64,000 bases of DNA from Pseudomonas putida. GTDB taxonomy: Bacteria > Pseudomonadota > Gammaproteobacteria > Pseudomonadales > Pseudomonadaceae. The translations under genes were made by a program, and so were the position numbers. The notes under the pieces are model-generated. The model was not told the DNA's origin. It made no database searches and saw only the letters and a program-made list of their open reading frames with translations. Of this stretch, positions 24,891-34,008 are shown piece after piece. The stretch covers positions 124,001 through 188,000 of the forward strand of contig NZ_JANHLC010000006.1 in NCBI RefSeq assembly GCF_028682395.1. The letters run 5' to 3'. Within the stretch, counting starts at the first letter, position 1. The number at the start of each line of letters is the position of its first letter.

Positions 24891-26135
24891 TCAGGCCTGA
24901 CGGCGGACCACGGTAGCCAATTGCGGCGGCGGCACCTTGAGCCGTTCAGCTGGCTTTAGCGCCAGCTTTGGCTTTCCCAAGGCCACCACGCTGTTGAGCA
25001 GGATGCGCACCAGTTCGGTCTGACGCCGCACACCGGTCTTGGAGAAGATCGAGCGCAAGTGCGCACGGGCGGTATTGCGACGGATATTGAGGACCTCGGC
25101 AGCTTCTTCCAGGGACAAGCCATTGGCCAGCTCCATGGCCAGGGCCGTCTCGGACTTGGTCAGGTTGAACAGCTGCTTGGTCACCACTTCACTGGCCAGC
25201 GATTTGCTCGCCGCATCACGGATATACACCAGCGCCGCCGGCTTGCCCTTTTCATCGGCCCACTCCAGGGACGGAATCGACTCGACCACCAACCCCAGGT
25301 TGACCAGCCCCGAGGGCCGCGTCACCGACATCGCCTCTGCGCTGGTCACGCTGGCGCGGGCCTGATCGGAGAAGGCGTGGCGGATCAGCCGTTGCAGCTC
25401 ACGGTTGTCACTGGGATACGTCGCTTCCAGGCGCCCGCCCACCAGCTTCAGGCCGTCAGCGCTGGCCAGAATCTCTTGGGCCACCGGATTGACCCGCAGC
25501 ACGCTGCCACTCTCGTCCAGCACCAGGGTCGCCACCGACAGGCGGCCAATAGCCTGGGAATAGCGCTCGCTCAACGATTCGCTGCGGTCCAGCAGGTTAT
25601 GCATATGCAGGGCGCGGCGCAGGTGCGGCAGAAACATGGCGCACAGCGCGCGCTCATTGGCATTGAAGCCAGGCGCCGACTTGGGCCGGGTAATGCGAAA
25701 CCGCAGCTTGCCGCCGTCGGGCGTGGAGATATCGGCGCCCATCACGTGGTAAACCCCTTGCGGGCCGCAGAACATCTTGAAGTAGGCGCAGTGCTCCCAC
25801 TCGCTGGCCGTCATCACGTCATCGACGGTAAACACATAATCCAGGGGTTGATTGGCAAAGGGCGTATTGGTTTGCGGGTAGCAATGGCAGATCACCTCGC
25901 CCTCGCCTTCGATATCGCCCGCGACGATCATCAGCCCCATGTCCGGTTGATCCGGCACCCGCAGGATCAGGGTCACGTAATTGGCTCCATAGAGAACGCG
26001 AAGATTCTTGAGGATCTGCGCCATCAACTTGGGGTCGAGGGCACCGTCGTAGAACTCGCCGATCAGCCGGTCGTAGCCAGCCAGATCAAGGCCGACACTG
26101 GCCAGGGCTTGATGGGTCAAGACAGCATTTTCCAC
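24891..26135 (-). CDS. LuxR-type helix-turn-helix transcriptional regulator
   Basis: A 414-residue regulator starting at GTG 26135, six bases after AAGGAG. The C-terminal LuxR/GerE helix-turn-helix runs FNLTKSETALAMELANGLSL, then EEAAEVLNIRRNTARAHLRS and IFSKTGVRRQTELVR. The N-terminal 330 residues include a PAS-like part (ATLVLDESGSVLRVNPVAQE) and probably sense a small ligand; there is no receiver domain or AHL-binding signature. Pseudomonas clusters with MMPL/YCF48/DUF1302 genes often carry such a regulator. It is the natural candidate to bind the shared 18-bp operators. Confidence 0.88.
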   Translation of the reverse strand: MENAVLTHQALASVGLDLAGYDRLIGEFYDGALDPKLMAQILKNLRVLYGANYVTLILRVPDQPDMGLMIVAGDIEGEGEVICHCYPQTNTPFANQPLDYVFTVDDVMTASEWEHCAYFKMFCGPQGVYHVMGADISTPDGGKLRFRITRPKSAPGFNANERALCAMFLPHLRRALHMHNLLDRSESLSERYSQAIGRLSVATLVLDESGSVLRVNPVAQEILASADGLKLVGGRLEATYPSDNRELQRLIRHAFSDQARASVTSAEAMSVTRPSGLVNLGLVVESIPSLEWADEKGKPAALVYIRDAASKSLASEVVTKQLFNLTKSETALAMELANGLSLEEAAEVLNIRRNTARAHLRSIFSKTGVRRQTELVRILLNSVVALGKPKLALKPAERLKVPPPQLATVVRRQA

Positions 26136-26320
26136 AGTCTTCTCCTTCGCACGGGTAAGGCCTGACGCCTTCCCTTTTTATTTTTATTTTTTCGGCCCGG
26201 GGAGGCGTTTCCCCCGATGGCTGCTGCACGCTTGGCGCGGCGCTGAAGCAAGGCCGCGCGCCACAGTCTCCCGCGCCCTCAATCACTCCACAAGAGCCGT
26301 AACAAGAATATTTTCGGCCC

Positions 26321-28741
26321 TCAAATGTCCTTGGCGGCGGTCTGCTGGCGCAGCGGGTAATGCCCGCTCGGGGCACGCCGAACGCCCGGTTCGAGCGCCA
26401 CCAGACGGCGTCCGCGGTTGAACCAGGCCGCCAGCGCCGGCAGCAGGAAAATCGCCCCGAGCACGTTGACCAGGAACATGAACGAGAGCAGCACGCCCAT
26501 ATCCGCCTGAAACTTGAGCGGAGCAAACGCCCAGGTACAGACCCCGATGGACATGGTCAGGGCGGTGAACACCGCTGCCGTGCCGCGTTGGCACATGGCC
26601 TGATAGAACGCTTCGCGCAGGTCCGCCCCGGCCGCCATTTCATGCTGGATCCGCTCGTACAGGTAGATCCCGTAGTCGACCCCCACGCCCACCCCCAGGG
26701 CCATCACCGGCAGGGTCGCGACCTTGAGGCCGATGCCGAGCAGGGCCATCAGCGCGTTGCACAGAATCGCCACAATGGCCAGCGGCACCAGAATGCACAG
26801 CACGGCGCGGATCGAGCGAAAGGTCAGCCAGCAGAACAGCGCCACCGAACCGAACAACGCCGCGAGCATGACGATTTCCGCCCGTTTGACCGCCTCGTTG
26901 GACGCCGCCATGACCCCGACATTGCCCCCCGCCAGCAGGAACTCGACCTGGGGCGTGGCCACCTGGGCGATGATCCGCTGCGCTTCAGCCAGCACATGGC
27001 CCAGGGTCGCACCTTCGTGGTCGGTCAGGAACACCAGGATCTGCATCTGCTGGCAGCCATCGGTGACCAGCCCATCATCCGGCAGATAAGCCCGCGCGCC
27101 CTGGCTCAAGCCCCGGGCCGAGCCCGGAATGGCGGCCCAGCGCGGGTTACCTTCGTTGTTGCCGGCAATCACCACCTTGCTCATGCCCGCGACGCTTTGC
27201 ACCGACTGCACACCCGTGACGGCACGCATGCGAAAATCAAACGCCTCGACCGCGCGCATCACTTCCGGTGACAGGCAGCCCTCCTCGACATTCTGGACCT
27301 GGACAAAGACCGACATCACATCCAGGCCAATGGAGTAACTGCTGATGATTTTCTGGTTGTCCAGGTTGTAGCGCGAATCGGCACGCAGCTCCGGCGCCCC
27401 GGCGCCGATGTCCCCTGTCGCCAGGTCGCGGGCCTTGTAGGCGCCTGCCGCCAGCAGCAACAGGCTGATGGCAAACACCGCCAGCGCCGGGCGCGGCTCG
27501 GCCAGGGCCGACAGCCGCCACCACAGGCGGTGCCGGCCGGCCGACTTGCGCTGGGCCCGGCGGATCACACTCGGCTCCAGGCGCAGGTGGGAAATGATGA
27601 TCGGCAGCATCAGTTTGTTGGTGACGATCATCAGCATCACGCCGATGCACGCCGTGACACCCAGCTCATGGACGATGGGAATATCGATCAGCATGATCAC
27701 CGCAAAGCCCAAGGCATTCATCAGCAGTGCCAGCGAACCGGGAATAAAGATCTTGCAGAACGCCGCCCGGGCCGCGCTCACCGAATCGCTGCCGGCCAGT
27801 ACGTCCTGCTTCCAGGCGTTGGTCATCTGCACCGCATGGGACACGCCGATGGAGAAAATCAGAAAGGGCACCAGGATCGACATTGGGTCGATACCCAGCC
27901 CCAAAAGGGGCAACAGGCCCAGCAGCCAGACCACCGGCAGCAACGCGACGACCAGCGCGACCACCGTCAGGCGCAGCGAGCGCGAGTACATCCAGAGCAG
28001 CACGGCGGTAATCAGGAAGGCCACGACAAAGAAGCCGATCACCGTGTTCAGGCCCTCGACCACATCGCCGACCAGCTTGGCGAAGCCAACGATATTGATC
28101 TCGATCTGCGCGTTGGCATACTTGGCGCGGATGTCCTCCAGACGCTGGGCCACCTCGGCGTAATTCACCGGCTGGCCGGTCTGTGGGTCGAGGTCCTGCA
28201 GGTCGGCACGGACCATGGCCGACTTTTGGTCATTGGCCACCAGGCGACCAATCTGCCCGGAAGCGGCGGTATTGCTGCGCACCTGGGCCAGGTCCTCGGC
28301 GCTGCCGCCAAAACGTGGCGGAACTACTACGTCGCCGAAAAAGCCCGCTTCAGTGATCTCGATGTAGCGCACATTGGCGGTAAACAGCGAGGTCACACTG
28401 GCGCGATTGACCCCGGAGATAAAGAACACCTCATCCGTGACCTTTTTCAGGGTGTCGAGGAATTCGCGGTTGTAGATATCGCCCTCGCCCTTCCAGTGCA
28501 CGCTGACCAAAAAGCGGTTGGCCCCGGTGAAGTACTGGCTGAACTTGAGGAAGTTGACCATGTATTCATGGCGCACCGGGATTTGCTTGTTAAAGCCCGG
28601 ATCCAGTTGCGTGTGGGTGGCGCTATAGCCCAGCCCCAGGGTGAGCAGGACAAACACCAGCAACAAACCGTTGCGCCAGGCCATCAGCCGATCGGCGCAG
28701 GCATGGACCGCCTGTGTCACCCAGTTATTACCTTGATTCAT
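26321..28741 (-). CDS. MMPL/RND-family transporter (first copy)
   Basis: An 806-residue membrane protein. The ATG at 28741 follows GAGGCGG and lies 10 bases after the YCF48 stop. It shows the RND/MMPL plan: one helix near residue 35, a large periplasmic loop, six helices (from about 225: NTVIGFFVVAFLITAVLLWM), a second loop, and six more helices, with the conserved GVGVGVDYGIYLYERIQHE. Relatives include hopanoid and lipid exporters and those next to steroid-degradation genes. With YCF48 it probably moves a hydrophobic compound across the inner membrane. The 185-base gap to the LuxR gene holds only an A/T-rich run and the regulator's ribosome site. Confidence 0.88.
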   Translation of the reverse strand: MNQGNNWVTQAVHACADRLMAWRNGLLLVFVLLTLGLGYSATHTQLDPGFNKQIPVRHEYMVNFLKFSQYFTGANRFLVSVHWKGEGDIYNREFLDTLKKVTDEVFFISGVNRASVTSLFTANVRYIEITEAGFFGDVVVPPRFGGSAEDLAQVRSNTAASGQIGRLVANDQKSAMVRADLQDLDPQTGQPVNYAEVAQRLEDIRAKYANAQIEINIVGFAKLVGDVVEGLNTVIGFFVVAFLITAVLLWMYSRSLRLTVVALVVALLPVVWLLGLLPLLGLGIDPMSILVPFLIFSIGVSHAVQMTNAWKQDVLAGSDSVSAARAAFCKIFIPGSLALLMNALGFAVIMLIDIPIVHELGVTACIGVMLMIVTNKLMLPIIISHLRLEPSVIRRAQRKSAGRHRLWWRLSALAEPRPALAVFAISLLLLAAGAYKARDLATGDIGAGAPELRADSRYNLDNQKIISSYSIGLDVMSVFVQVQNVEEGCLSPEVMRAVEAFDFRMRAVTGVQSVQSVAGMSKVVIAGNNEGNPRWAAIPGSARGLSQGARAYLPDDGLVTDGCQQMQILVFLTDHEGATLGHVLAEAQRIIAQVATPQVEFLLAGGNVGVMAASNEAVKRAEIVMLAALFGSVALFCWLTFRSIRAVLCILVPLAIVAILCNALMALLGIGLKVATLPVMALGVGVGVDYGIYLYERIQHEMAAGADLREAFYQAMCQRGTAAVFTALTMSIGVCTWAFAPLKFQADMGVLLSFMFLVNVLGAIFLLPALAAWFNRGRRLVALEPGVRRAPSGHYPLRQQTAAKDI

Positions 28742-28751
28742 GACCCGCCTC

Positions 28752-29723
28752 TCACTTGCCGAGGGCAGCAACGCTGCCACTGGAACCCTGGAATACGCCA
28801 CGCTCGCCGCCCACCAGCAGCCGCTCGCCGACCAGCACGGCAGACGTCAGCGTGCCCAGCCCGGGCATCCGTCCGACCCCGACCAGCCCACCCTGGGCAT
28901 CTAGGCGCACCAGCGCGCTCCCGGCGCCGACGATCAACAGCCCGGAATGATCGGGCAACAGCACATGGCCATAGAGCGGCAACTGGTTGCCCAGCTTCAC
29001 CTGGGTCCAGCTGTCACCAAAATCGCGGCTGACAAACACATGCCCGCGCATGCCATAAGTCACCCAGTGGTCGGCGCTCAGACGGACGATGCCGAACAGC
29101 GAACCGTTGTAGAACGCCGGGAGGGTCTGCCAGTGCTGGCCGCCGTCGGCCGAGCGCAGGACCAGGCCCTGCTCGCCCACGAGCATGCGCCGGCCGTCGC
29201 GGTCACCATCCATGCCGTTGAGATGGGCACTGTCGACGGGCAGCGCGAGCGGCTGCCAGTGCGTCCCGCCATCGGCGGACTGGTAGAACTTGCCGAAACT
29301 GCCAAAGGCCAGCGCCTGGTCATTGCCGGCGGACCAGATGCCCAGCAACGGCTCGCCCAACTGGGCGTCATGGCGCACCTCCTGCCAGTGGTTGCCACCA
29401 TCGTCGGAGCGCAGGATCCAGCCGTCATGGCCAACGGCGAGCAGACGCTGCTCGCTCAAGGCCACCAGGGCGGTGAGCGCTACGTCCCGTTGCGGCGTCA
29501 CGTCAGCCTGACGCCAGCTCACGCCCTGGTCGTCGCTTAGCAGAATGCTGCCGCGCTCACCCACCGCAATCACCCGCGGGCCCAGAGTCAGCAGCCCGTT
29601 GATTTGCACGCGATCGGAACGCAGCGCCAGCTCGGTTTGGACCGGCGCGGGCTTGGGGGTGAAGGTGAAGGCGATGGTCAGGGCGACCACCAGACAGACC
29701 AAGTAGCCGACTACTGAACGCAT
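28752..29723 (-). CDS. YCF48/BNR-repeat protein (first copy)
   Basis: A 323-residue periplasmic beta-propeller. The ATG at 29723 has CCGGAG upstream and gives the signal anchor MRSVVGYLVCLVVALTIAFT; the GTG ten codons earlier lacks a ribosome site. Repeated Asp-box blades are visible (LSDDQGVSWRQA, LRSDDGGNHWQEV, YQSADGGTHWQPL, SRDFGDSWTQV). YCF48-like proteins are assembly or adaptor proteins and are repeatedly found just upstream of MMPL genes, as here. The operator at 29865 precedes it. Confidence 0.88.
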   Translation of the reverse strand: MRSVVGYLVCLVVALTIAFTFTPKPAPVQTELALRSDRVQINGLLTLGPRVIAVGERGSILLSDDQGVSWRQADVTPQRDVALTALVALSEQRLLAVGHDGWILRSDDGGNHWQEVRHDAQLGEPLLGIWSAGNDQALAFGSFGKFYQSADGGTHWQPLALPVDSAHLNGMDGDRDGRRMLVGEQGLVLRSADGGQHWQTLPAFYNGSLFGIVRLSADHWVTYGMRGHVFVSRDFGDSWTQVKLGNQLPLYGHVLLPDHSGLLIVGAGSALVRLDAQGGLVGVGRMPGLGTLTSAVLVGERLLVGGERGVFQGSSGSVAALGK

Positions 29724-29864
29724 GGACGGCACTCCGGTTCGAGACTGATACACGCAAAGGGGGTCATGCGGCCAATCCTCTTGTTCTTGTCAGGATCCGC
29801 GCAGGGCGCGGCGAGTGAGATGGGCATTGCCTAGGGGGATACTCAGGGCAAGCGCGTTGGGAAA

Positions 29865-29882
29865 CATCGTCCATATGGCTTA
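29865..29882 (-). promoter_or_regulatory. Catabolic cluster operator, site 2 (YCF48-MMPL operon)
   Basis: Read toward the gene: TAAGCCATATGGACGATG. The GGACGATG half is perfect, the TAGTC half partly conserved. It lies 141 bases upstream of the YCF48 start. Confidence 0.5.
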
Positions 29883-29940
29883 AAAATTCGCCAGGGATGA
29901 CCGGCGGGTCAACGTCGCAAAATCCATGGGCACAAACGAC

Positions 29941-29968
29941 TGCAGGAGCGAGTCAACTCGCTCCTGCA
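29941..29968. repeat. REP-like palindrome
   Basis: TGCAGGAGCGAG, TCAA, CTCGCTCCTGCA: a perfect 12-bp stem and 4-base loop, 18 bases past the DUF35-MaoC stop. The GGAGCGAG...CTCGC core resembles the abundant intergenic REP elements of fluorescent pseudomonads. It may also stop transcription before the YCF48 operon. Confidence 0.7.
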
Positions 29969-29986
29969 AGGTGGTTACCGTGGGCG

Positions 29987-30931
29987 TTATGGCTGGTAGA
30001 GAATGACCAGGTCGTTGATGACCGACGGTCGCTCATTGCCCACCACGTGGGTATTGAGTTCCAGGGTCAACTGGGTGCCTCGTGGCAATTGCTCGACCCG
30101 CTTGACCCGCGCCCGGGAATGGATCCGCGAGCCGGCCGAGACCGGCGCCGGGAAGCGCAGGCGGTCAGAGCCATAATTGATCATGGTACTGAACCCGCTG
30201 ATCTCGAAGTCCAGCGCCAGCTTCATCCGCGACTGCAGCACCTGGACCAGCGCGCCGTGGGCGATGGTGCCGCCAAACGGGCTTTCCTTACGCGCGCGCT
30301 CGGGGTCGGTGTGGATCCAGTAGTCATCCCCAGACAACACGGCAAAGGCATCAATCAACGCCTGGTCGACCACCACGCTGTTGCTCCACTCGCTGAAGGT
30401 TTCACCCACCAGGGCCTGCAGGCTGGCGGTGTCGTTCAGGTCGATCTTGCGTACCGTGGGCGCAGGCGCAACGACCGGCGTTTCTGCCGCCGACGGCAAG
30501 CCCTTGAGGCGCGCCGCATCCTTGTCCAGGCCGGTAAAGCGCAGCAGTCGGTTGCCCTTGGCATCGACCTCGGCAAACACCGGCTGCAGGCGCATGCCGA
30601 TGCGGATCTCGTCCTCTTCCAGGCCCACCAGATTGGTGTTGATCCGCACGCCTTCGTCCAGCTCGACCACCGCCAGTTTCTGCGGCATTTCGTCGATAAA
30701 GTCGGGCAAGGTGGCAATACGCGTCAGGGTAAAGCTGTAGAGGGTCGCGCCGCCGCTGACTTCGCGCCAGGCCAGGTCGTGGGCCAGGCAGACCGGGCAA
30801 TGTCGGCGCGGGTAGAAAATCCAGTGCTCACAGGCATTGCACTGCTGGATCAACAGGCGCTCGGCCTTGAGGCCTTCCCAGAACGGTGCGGAGATTTCAG
30901 TCGGCACCGGCATCGGTTTGTTGTTGGACAT
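29987..30931 (-). CDS. DUF35 (zinc ribbon-OB) fused to MaoC-type hydratase
   Basis: A 314-residue two-domain protein. Residues 15-150 are a DUF35/ChsH2-type acyl-CoA-binding unit with a rubredoxin-like zinc ribbon (CNAC, 11 or so residues, CPVC) and an OB fold. Residues 175-314 are a MaoC hot-dog domain with the hydratase motif and catalytic Asp/His (SGDDYWIHTDPERARKES, then GGTIAHG). In steroid side-chain degradation, ChsH2's DUF35 domain partners the thiolase-fold aldolase Ltp2. Here the adjacent gene (4 bases upstream) is such a thiolase-like protein. Predicted role: hydrate an enoyl-CoA and pass the tertiary hydroxy-acyl-CoA to retro-aldol cleavage. The DUF35-first domain order differs from the ChsH2 order I recall. 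Confidence 0.82.
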   Translation of the reverse strand: MSNNKPMPVPTEISAPFWEGLKAERLLIQQCNACEHWIFYPRRHCPVCLAHDLAWREVSGGATLYSFTLTRIATLPDFIDEMPQKLAVVELDEGVRINTNLVGLEEDEIRIGMRLQPVFAEVDAKGNRLLRFTGLDKDAARLKGLPSAAETPVVAPAPTVRKIDLNDTASLQALVGETFSEWSNSVVVDQALIDAFAVLSGDDYWIHTDPERARKESPFGGTIAHGALVQVLQSRMKLALDFEISGFSTMINYGSDRLRFPAPVSAGSRIHSRARVKRVEQLPRGTQLTLELNTHVVGNERPSVINDLVILYQP

Positions 30932-30935
30932 GCTC

Positions 30936-32147
30936 TTATGCTCCCTGAAGTATCAATGCGCCCTGCTCGCTCATCACGCCACCGGTGCCGGAGACGTAGA
31001 CGTTGTCGCAACGCTGGAGTTGCCGCTCGCCAGCCTGGCCGGCGATCTGCGTCACCGCTTCGATGACCTGGGACATACCACCGGCAGACCCGGCCTGGCC
31101 AAAACTGAGCTGCCCACCATGGGTGTTCATCGGGAAGTCGCCGCGCCAGGTCAGGTCATGCTCGCGAACAAATGCCATGCCCTCGCCCTTGGCACAGAAC
31201 CCGGCATCTTCCAGGGTCAGCAACGCGGTGATGGTGTAGCAGTCGTAGATTTGTGCGGCATCGACATCGGCGGGTTTCAAGCCGGCCATCGCAAACGCAC
31301 GCTCGGAAGCCGGCCCGATGGGCGTGTGAAGCATGTCCGCGGCATAGGACGGCGACTTGAAGGCCAGGTGCTCGCCAAAGCCCTTGATAAACGCCGGACG
31401 CTTGCGCGCACGGGCCGCGACTTCCCGCGAGGCGATGATCATCGCCGCGCCGCCGGCCACCGGCATGACGATTTCCAGGACATGCAGCGGGTCGGCGACT
31501 TTCTTGCTCGCCAGCACCTGTTCGATGGTCAGTGGCTGGCCGTAGAACATCGCCTGGGGGTTGGCCTGGGCATTGGTGCGCTGATCCACGGCGATCTTCG
31601 CCATGGCCCGCGGGTCGTAGCCATACTGCGCGGCATAGCGCTGGGCGATCATTGCGTAGCCGGTGTTCTGGCCCATATGCCCATACGGCAGGTCAAACTC
31701 CGCTTCGGGTGCGCCAAACGCCGTACTGTGGCCGCCAAAACGCATGGCCCGGGCCATCCAGCTCGGGTCTTCATCGGGGCCAAACGGCGCCATGCGTGCC
31801 GGCAGCACGCACAAGACCGCCTGGCACAGGCCCAGCTCGATGGCCGCAGCCGCGCGCCAGACCATGCCCACCGAGGTGCAGCCACCCAGGTCGACCACTT
31901 CGGCAAAATTGAGACGCAGGCCCAGGTATTCGGCGGCCATGGCCGGGACAAATACCGAGGCTTCATGAAACTGCGGGCCATTGATCACCAGCCCGTCGAG
32001 ATCCTCGGCCCGCAGACCCGCATCGCGCAAGGCCTGGGCCGCCAGGTCGGCGACCTGTTCAAGATGGAACATCTTCGGCGCAGTGGCGTATTTCTCTGGC
32101 TTGTACTGCGCGGTACCGACAATGGCCGCGTGACCTTTAAGACCCAT
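30936..32147 (-). CDS. Thiolase-fold protein, SCP2/Ltp2-like aldolase
   Basis: A 403-residue non-canonical thiolase. The ATG at 32147 follows GGGAGGA; an earlier GTG overlaps that site. Features: AAIVGTAQYKP at the N terminus, the nucleophile-elbow position DLGGCTSVGMVWRAA, and the end FPMNTHGGQLSFGQAGSAGG followed by VSGTGGVMSEQGA. These fit the SCP2-type/Ltp2 branch rather than FadA-type beta-ketothiolases. Coupled to a DUF35-MaoC gene, it most likely cleaves a side chain by a retro-aldol reaction, with propionyl-CoA or acetyl-CoA release. Substrate is inference. Confidence 0.82.
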   Translation of the reverse strand: MGLKGHAAIVGTAQYKPEKYATAPKMFHLEQVADLAAQALRDAGLRAEDLDGLVINGPQFHEASVFVPAMAAEYLGLRLNFAEVVDLGGCTSVGMVWRAAAAIELGLCQAVLCVLPARMAPFGPDEDPSWMARAMRFGGHSTAFGAPEAEFDLPYGHMGQNTGYAMIAQRYAAQYGYDPRAMAKIAVDQRTNAQANPQAMFYGQPLTIEQVLASKKVADPLHVLEIVMPVAGGAAMIIASREVAARARKRPAFIKGFGEHLAFKSPSYAADMLHTPIGPASERAFAMAGLKPADVDAAQIYDCYTITALLTLEDAGFCAKGEGMAFVREHDLTWRGDFPMNTHGGQLSFGQAGSAGGMSQVIEAVTQIAGQAGERQLQRCDNVYVSGTGGVMSEQGALILQGA

Positions 32148-32261
32148 GTTTCCTCCCACTGCGCGGCCAGCGCCGCGAACAGTCGTCTATGCATGAATGC
32201 CGGCGCGCAAGCGGCAGGAACGCCCGCTGCGCACCGCACGGTTAGAGGCGCGAGCCCGGGA

Positions 32262-33941
32262 TCAGAAGGTGTATTTCATCGAGAAGGTGGCGTAGTCACG
32301 GTCAGCCATCGGCCGGTCTCGCAGGTTCGCTTCACCCAGGTAACCGGTGTACTTGAGCGCCACTTCCAGGTTGCCCAGGTACTTGAAGGTGGTCCCGATG
32401 CCCAGGCGACGGTCGCCCTGCACACCGGCAATGGTCCCGGCCATCGGCGCGGCACCGGTGAACACGTTGGAAAAATTCACCGGCACTTCCAGGTCCCAAC
32501 CTTCGAACACTCCCGGATAGCTGAACGAGGCGCCGACGGTGTAAGCCATCGAGGACTTGTCACGCCAGCCGCCCGCGTTCCGATAGGTGTAGTTGTCGGA
32601 GTCCTTGACCAGGTTGGCGTACACCGGTATCAGGTTGTAGCCCTGCAGATTGCTCGCGCCGGACGCACTCTGGACACTGTCGACCTGAACCCGTACGAGC
32701 TCGGCCGTCAGCGAGGTCTGGCTGGCCCACGGCCGATCGCCTAGGATGCGAATGGCCGACAGTTGGAACTGCTGCCCCTTGCCCTTGGCCGGTACCGGGC
32801 CCAGGTTGGTCAGCACCATCACCGGCGCGCCATCGCGGTAGGACCACTCGGCGCCCAGTTGCACATCGCCGATCTTGGTCGAGGCGCTGACACCGGTCAG
32901 CTTGATGTCTTCGAAGTACTTGACCCGGTAACCATTGGGGCTGCCCATATACAGGCCACCGCCCAAGGCGACCGGGTCATAGCCGACCAGCGCGGTCGCC
33001 GGGTTCTTGTCGTGGTAGTTGACATGGAACAACGACAGCTCCAGCGCCGGTACCGGCCGGTAGCGAACCTGCACCCCCCATTGCCCGCCATCGCGTGGCT
33101 CGTCAGTGCCGCGGTAGTTGATCCGCGAGCCGTCGGCGTTAAGAATGAATTCGCGGCCCGGCCCGGTCACATCGCTGCCCGACAGGTAGCTGCCTACCGG
33201 CGGCAACTCGGTGCCTTTCCATTCGTACTGCACATAGGCGCCAAAGGTGAGCTGGGGATTCAAGCGGTAGGACGCGGAGAACTGGCCCACCGGCAGCAGG
33301 ATTTCCTTGACCTCAACCCCCGGCTGCGCGGCCTTGACCGCATCGGACGGGTTCTGTACCCCGTTGACGCCGGGATAGAACAGGCTCTCGCCCCAGGACT
33401 CGATGTGCCGCCCGGCCTTGACGTCGAGCATGGTGTCATTGGCAAAGCGCCAGCCACTGAACACATAGGCGTCGAGCAGGCGCGTGCGGCCGCCGCTGTA
33501 GTACTTGGTGTCGCTGGTGAACTCGTCGTTGCGCCCGTTTTTGTTGACGGTGCCGGGGGAGTCGTTGTCGTTTTTCTGGTGGTAGACATCGTCGTAGAAG
33601 GTACTGGCTCGTACCACCGCGCCGTAGTTGTCCTTGCGCACGATCATCTCGCCCAGGGCGCCGATACGGTTGGTGGTCAGGCTACCCTTATCGAAGTTGC
33701 GGTTGGCATCGTCGGCGTTACGCCCAGCGGGGACCAACAGCCGGTCGCTCGGATTGCCCAAACGTACGCCCATGCCGTAGCTGGTGGTCACCGACCAGTC
33801 GACAGTGGTGCCGTCGTCGAACTCGATGGTTTCACCCGACCAGGCCGGTAGCGAAACCACAGCGATGGCCGCCGCCAGGCAGGCTACCTGGACTCCGTGC
33901 GGGCCAAGACCAGTACAATTATTGTTGTTCTTATTGATCAC
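32262..33941 (-). CDS. DUF1302 outer-membrane beta-barrel protein
   Basis: A 559-residue exported protein. GTG start at 33941, seven bases after AGGAGA. An Asn-rich start (MINKNNNN) precedes a signal peptide (VACLAAAIAVVSLPAWS). The mature protein is rich in alternating, aromatic-ended strands and finishes with Phe (YATFSMKYTF), as outer-membrane barrels do. DUF1302 proteins normally accompany DUF1329, YCF48 and MMPL genes. No DUF1329 gene was found here. It probably admits the hydrophobic substrate. A small inverted repeat (CGACC-GACT-GGTCG, 33960-33973) lies 18 bases upstream of the start. Confidence 0.85.
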   Translation of the reverse strand: MINKNNNNCTGLGPHGVQVACLAAAIAVVSLPAWSGETIEFDDGTTVDWSVTTSYGMGVRLGNPSDRLLVPAGRNADDANRNFDKGSLTTNRIGALGEMIVRKDNYGAVVRASTFYDDVYHQKNDNDSPGTVNKNGRNDEFTSDTKYYSGGRTRLLDAYVFSGWRFANDTMLDVKAGRHIESWGESLFYPGVNGVQNPSDAVKAAQPGVEVKEILLPVGQFSASYRLNPQLTFGAYVQYEWKGTELPPVGSYLSGSDVTGPGREFILNADGSRINYRGTDEPRDGGQWGVQVRYRPVPALELSLFHVNYHDKNPATALVGYDPVALGGGLYMGSPNGYRVKYFEDIKLTGVSASTKIGDVQLGAEWSYRDGAPVMVLTNLGPVPAKGKGQQFQLSAIRILGDRPWASQTSLTAELVRVQVDSVQSASGASNLQGYNLIPVYANLVKDSDNYTYRNAGGWRDKSSMAYTVGASFSYPGVFEGWDLEVPVNFSNVFTGAAPMAGTIAGVQGDRRLGIGTTFKYLGNLEVALKYTGYLGEANLRDRPMADRDYATFSMKYTF

Positions 33942-34008
33942 ACTGACTCTCCTGAGTGACGACCGACTGGTCGCCTGGAATGTTCAACTTCACCGTGCGC
34001 CGGCCCAC

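Noticed and set aside
26160..26260. Terminator in the A/T-rich run before the LuxR gene
   Set aside because: The only stem (CGGGG/CCCCG) is 5 bp and the T-run is on the wrong side for the MMPL gene that ends there.
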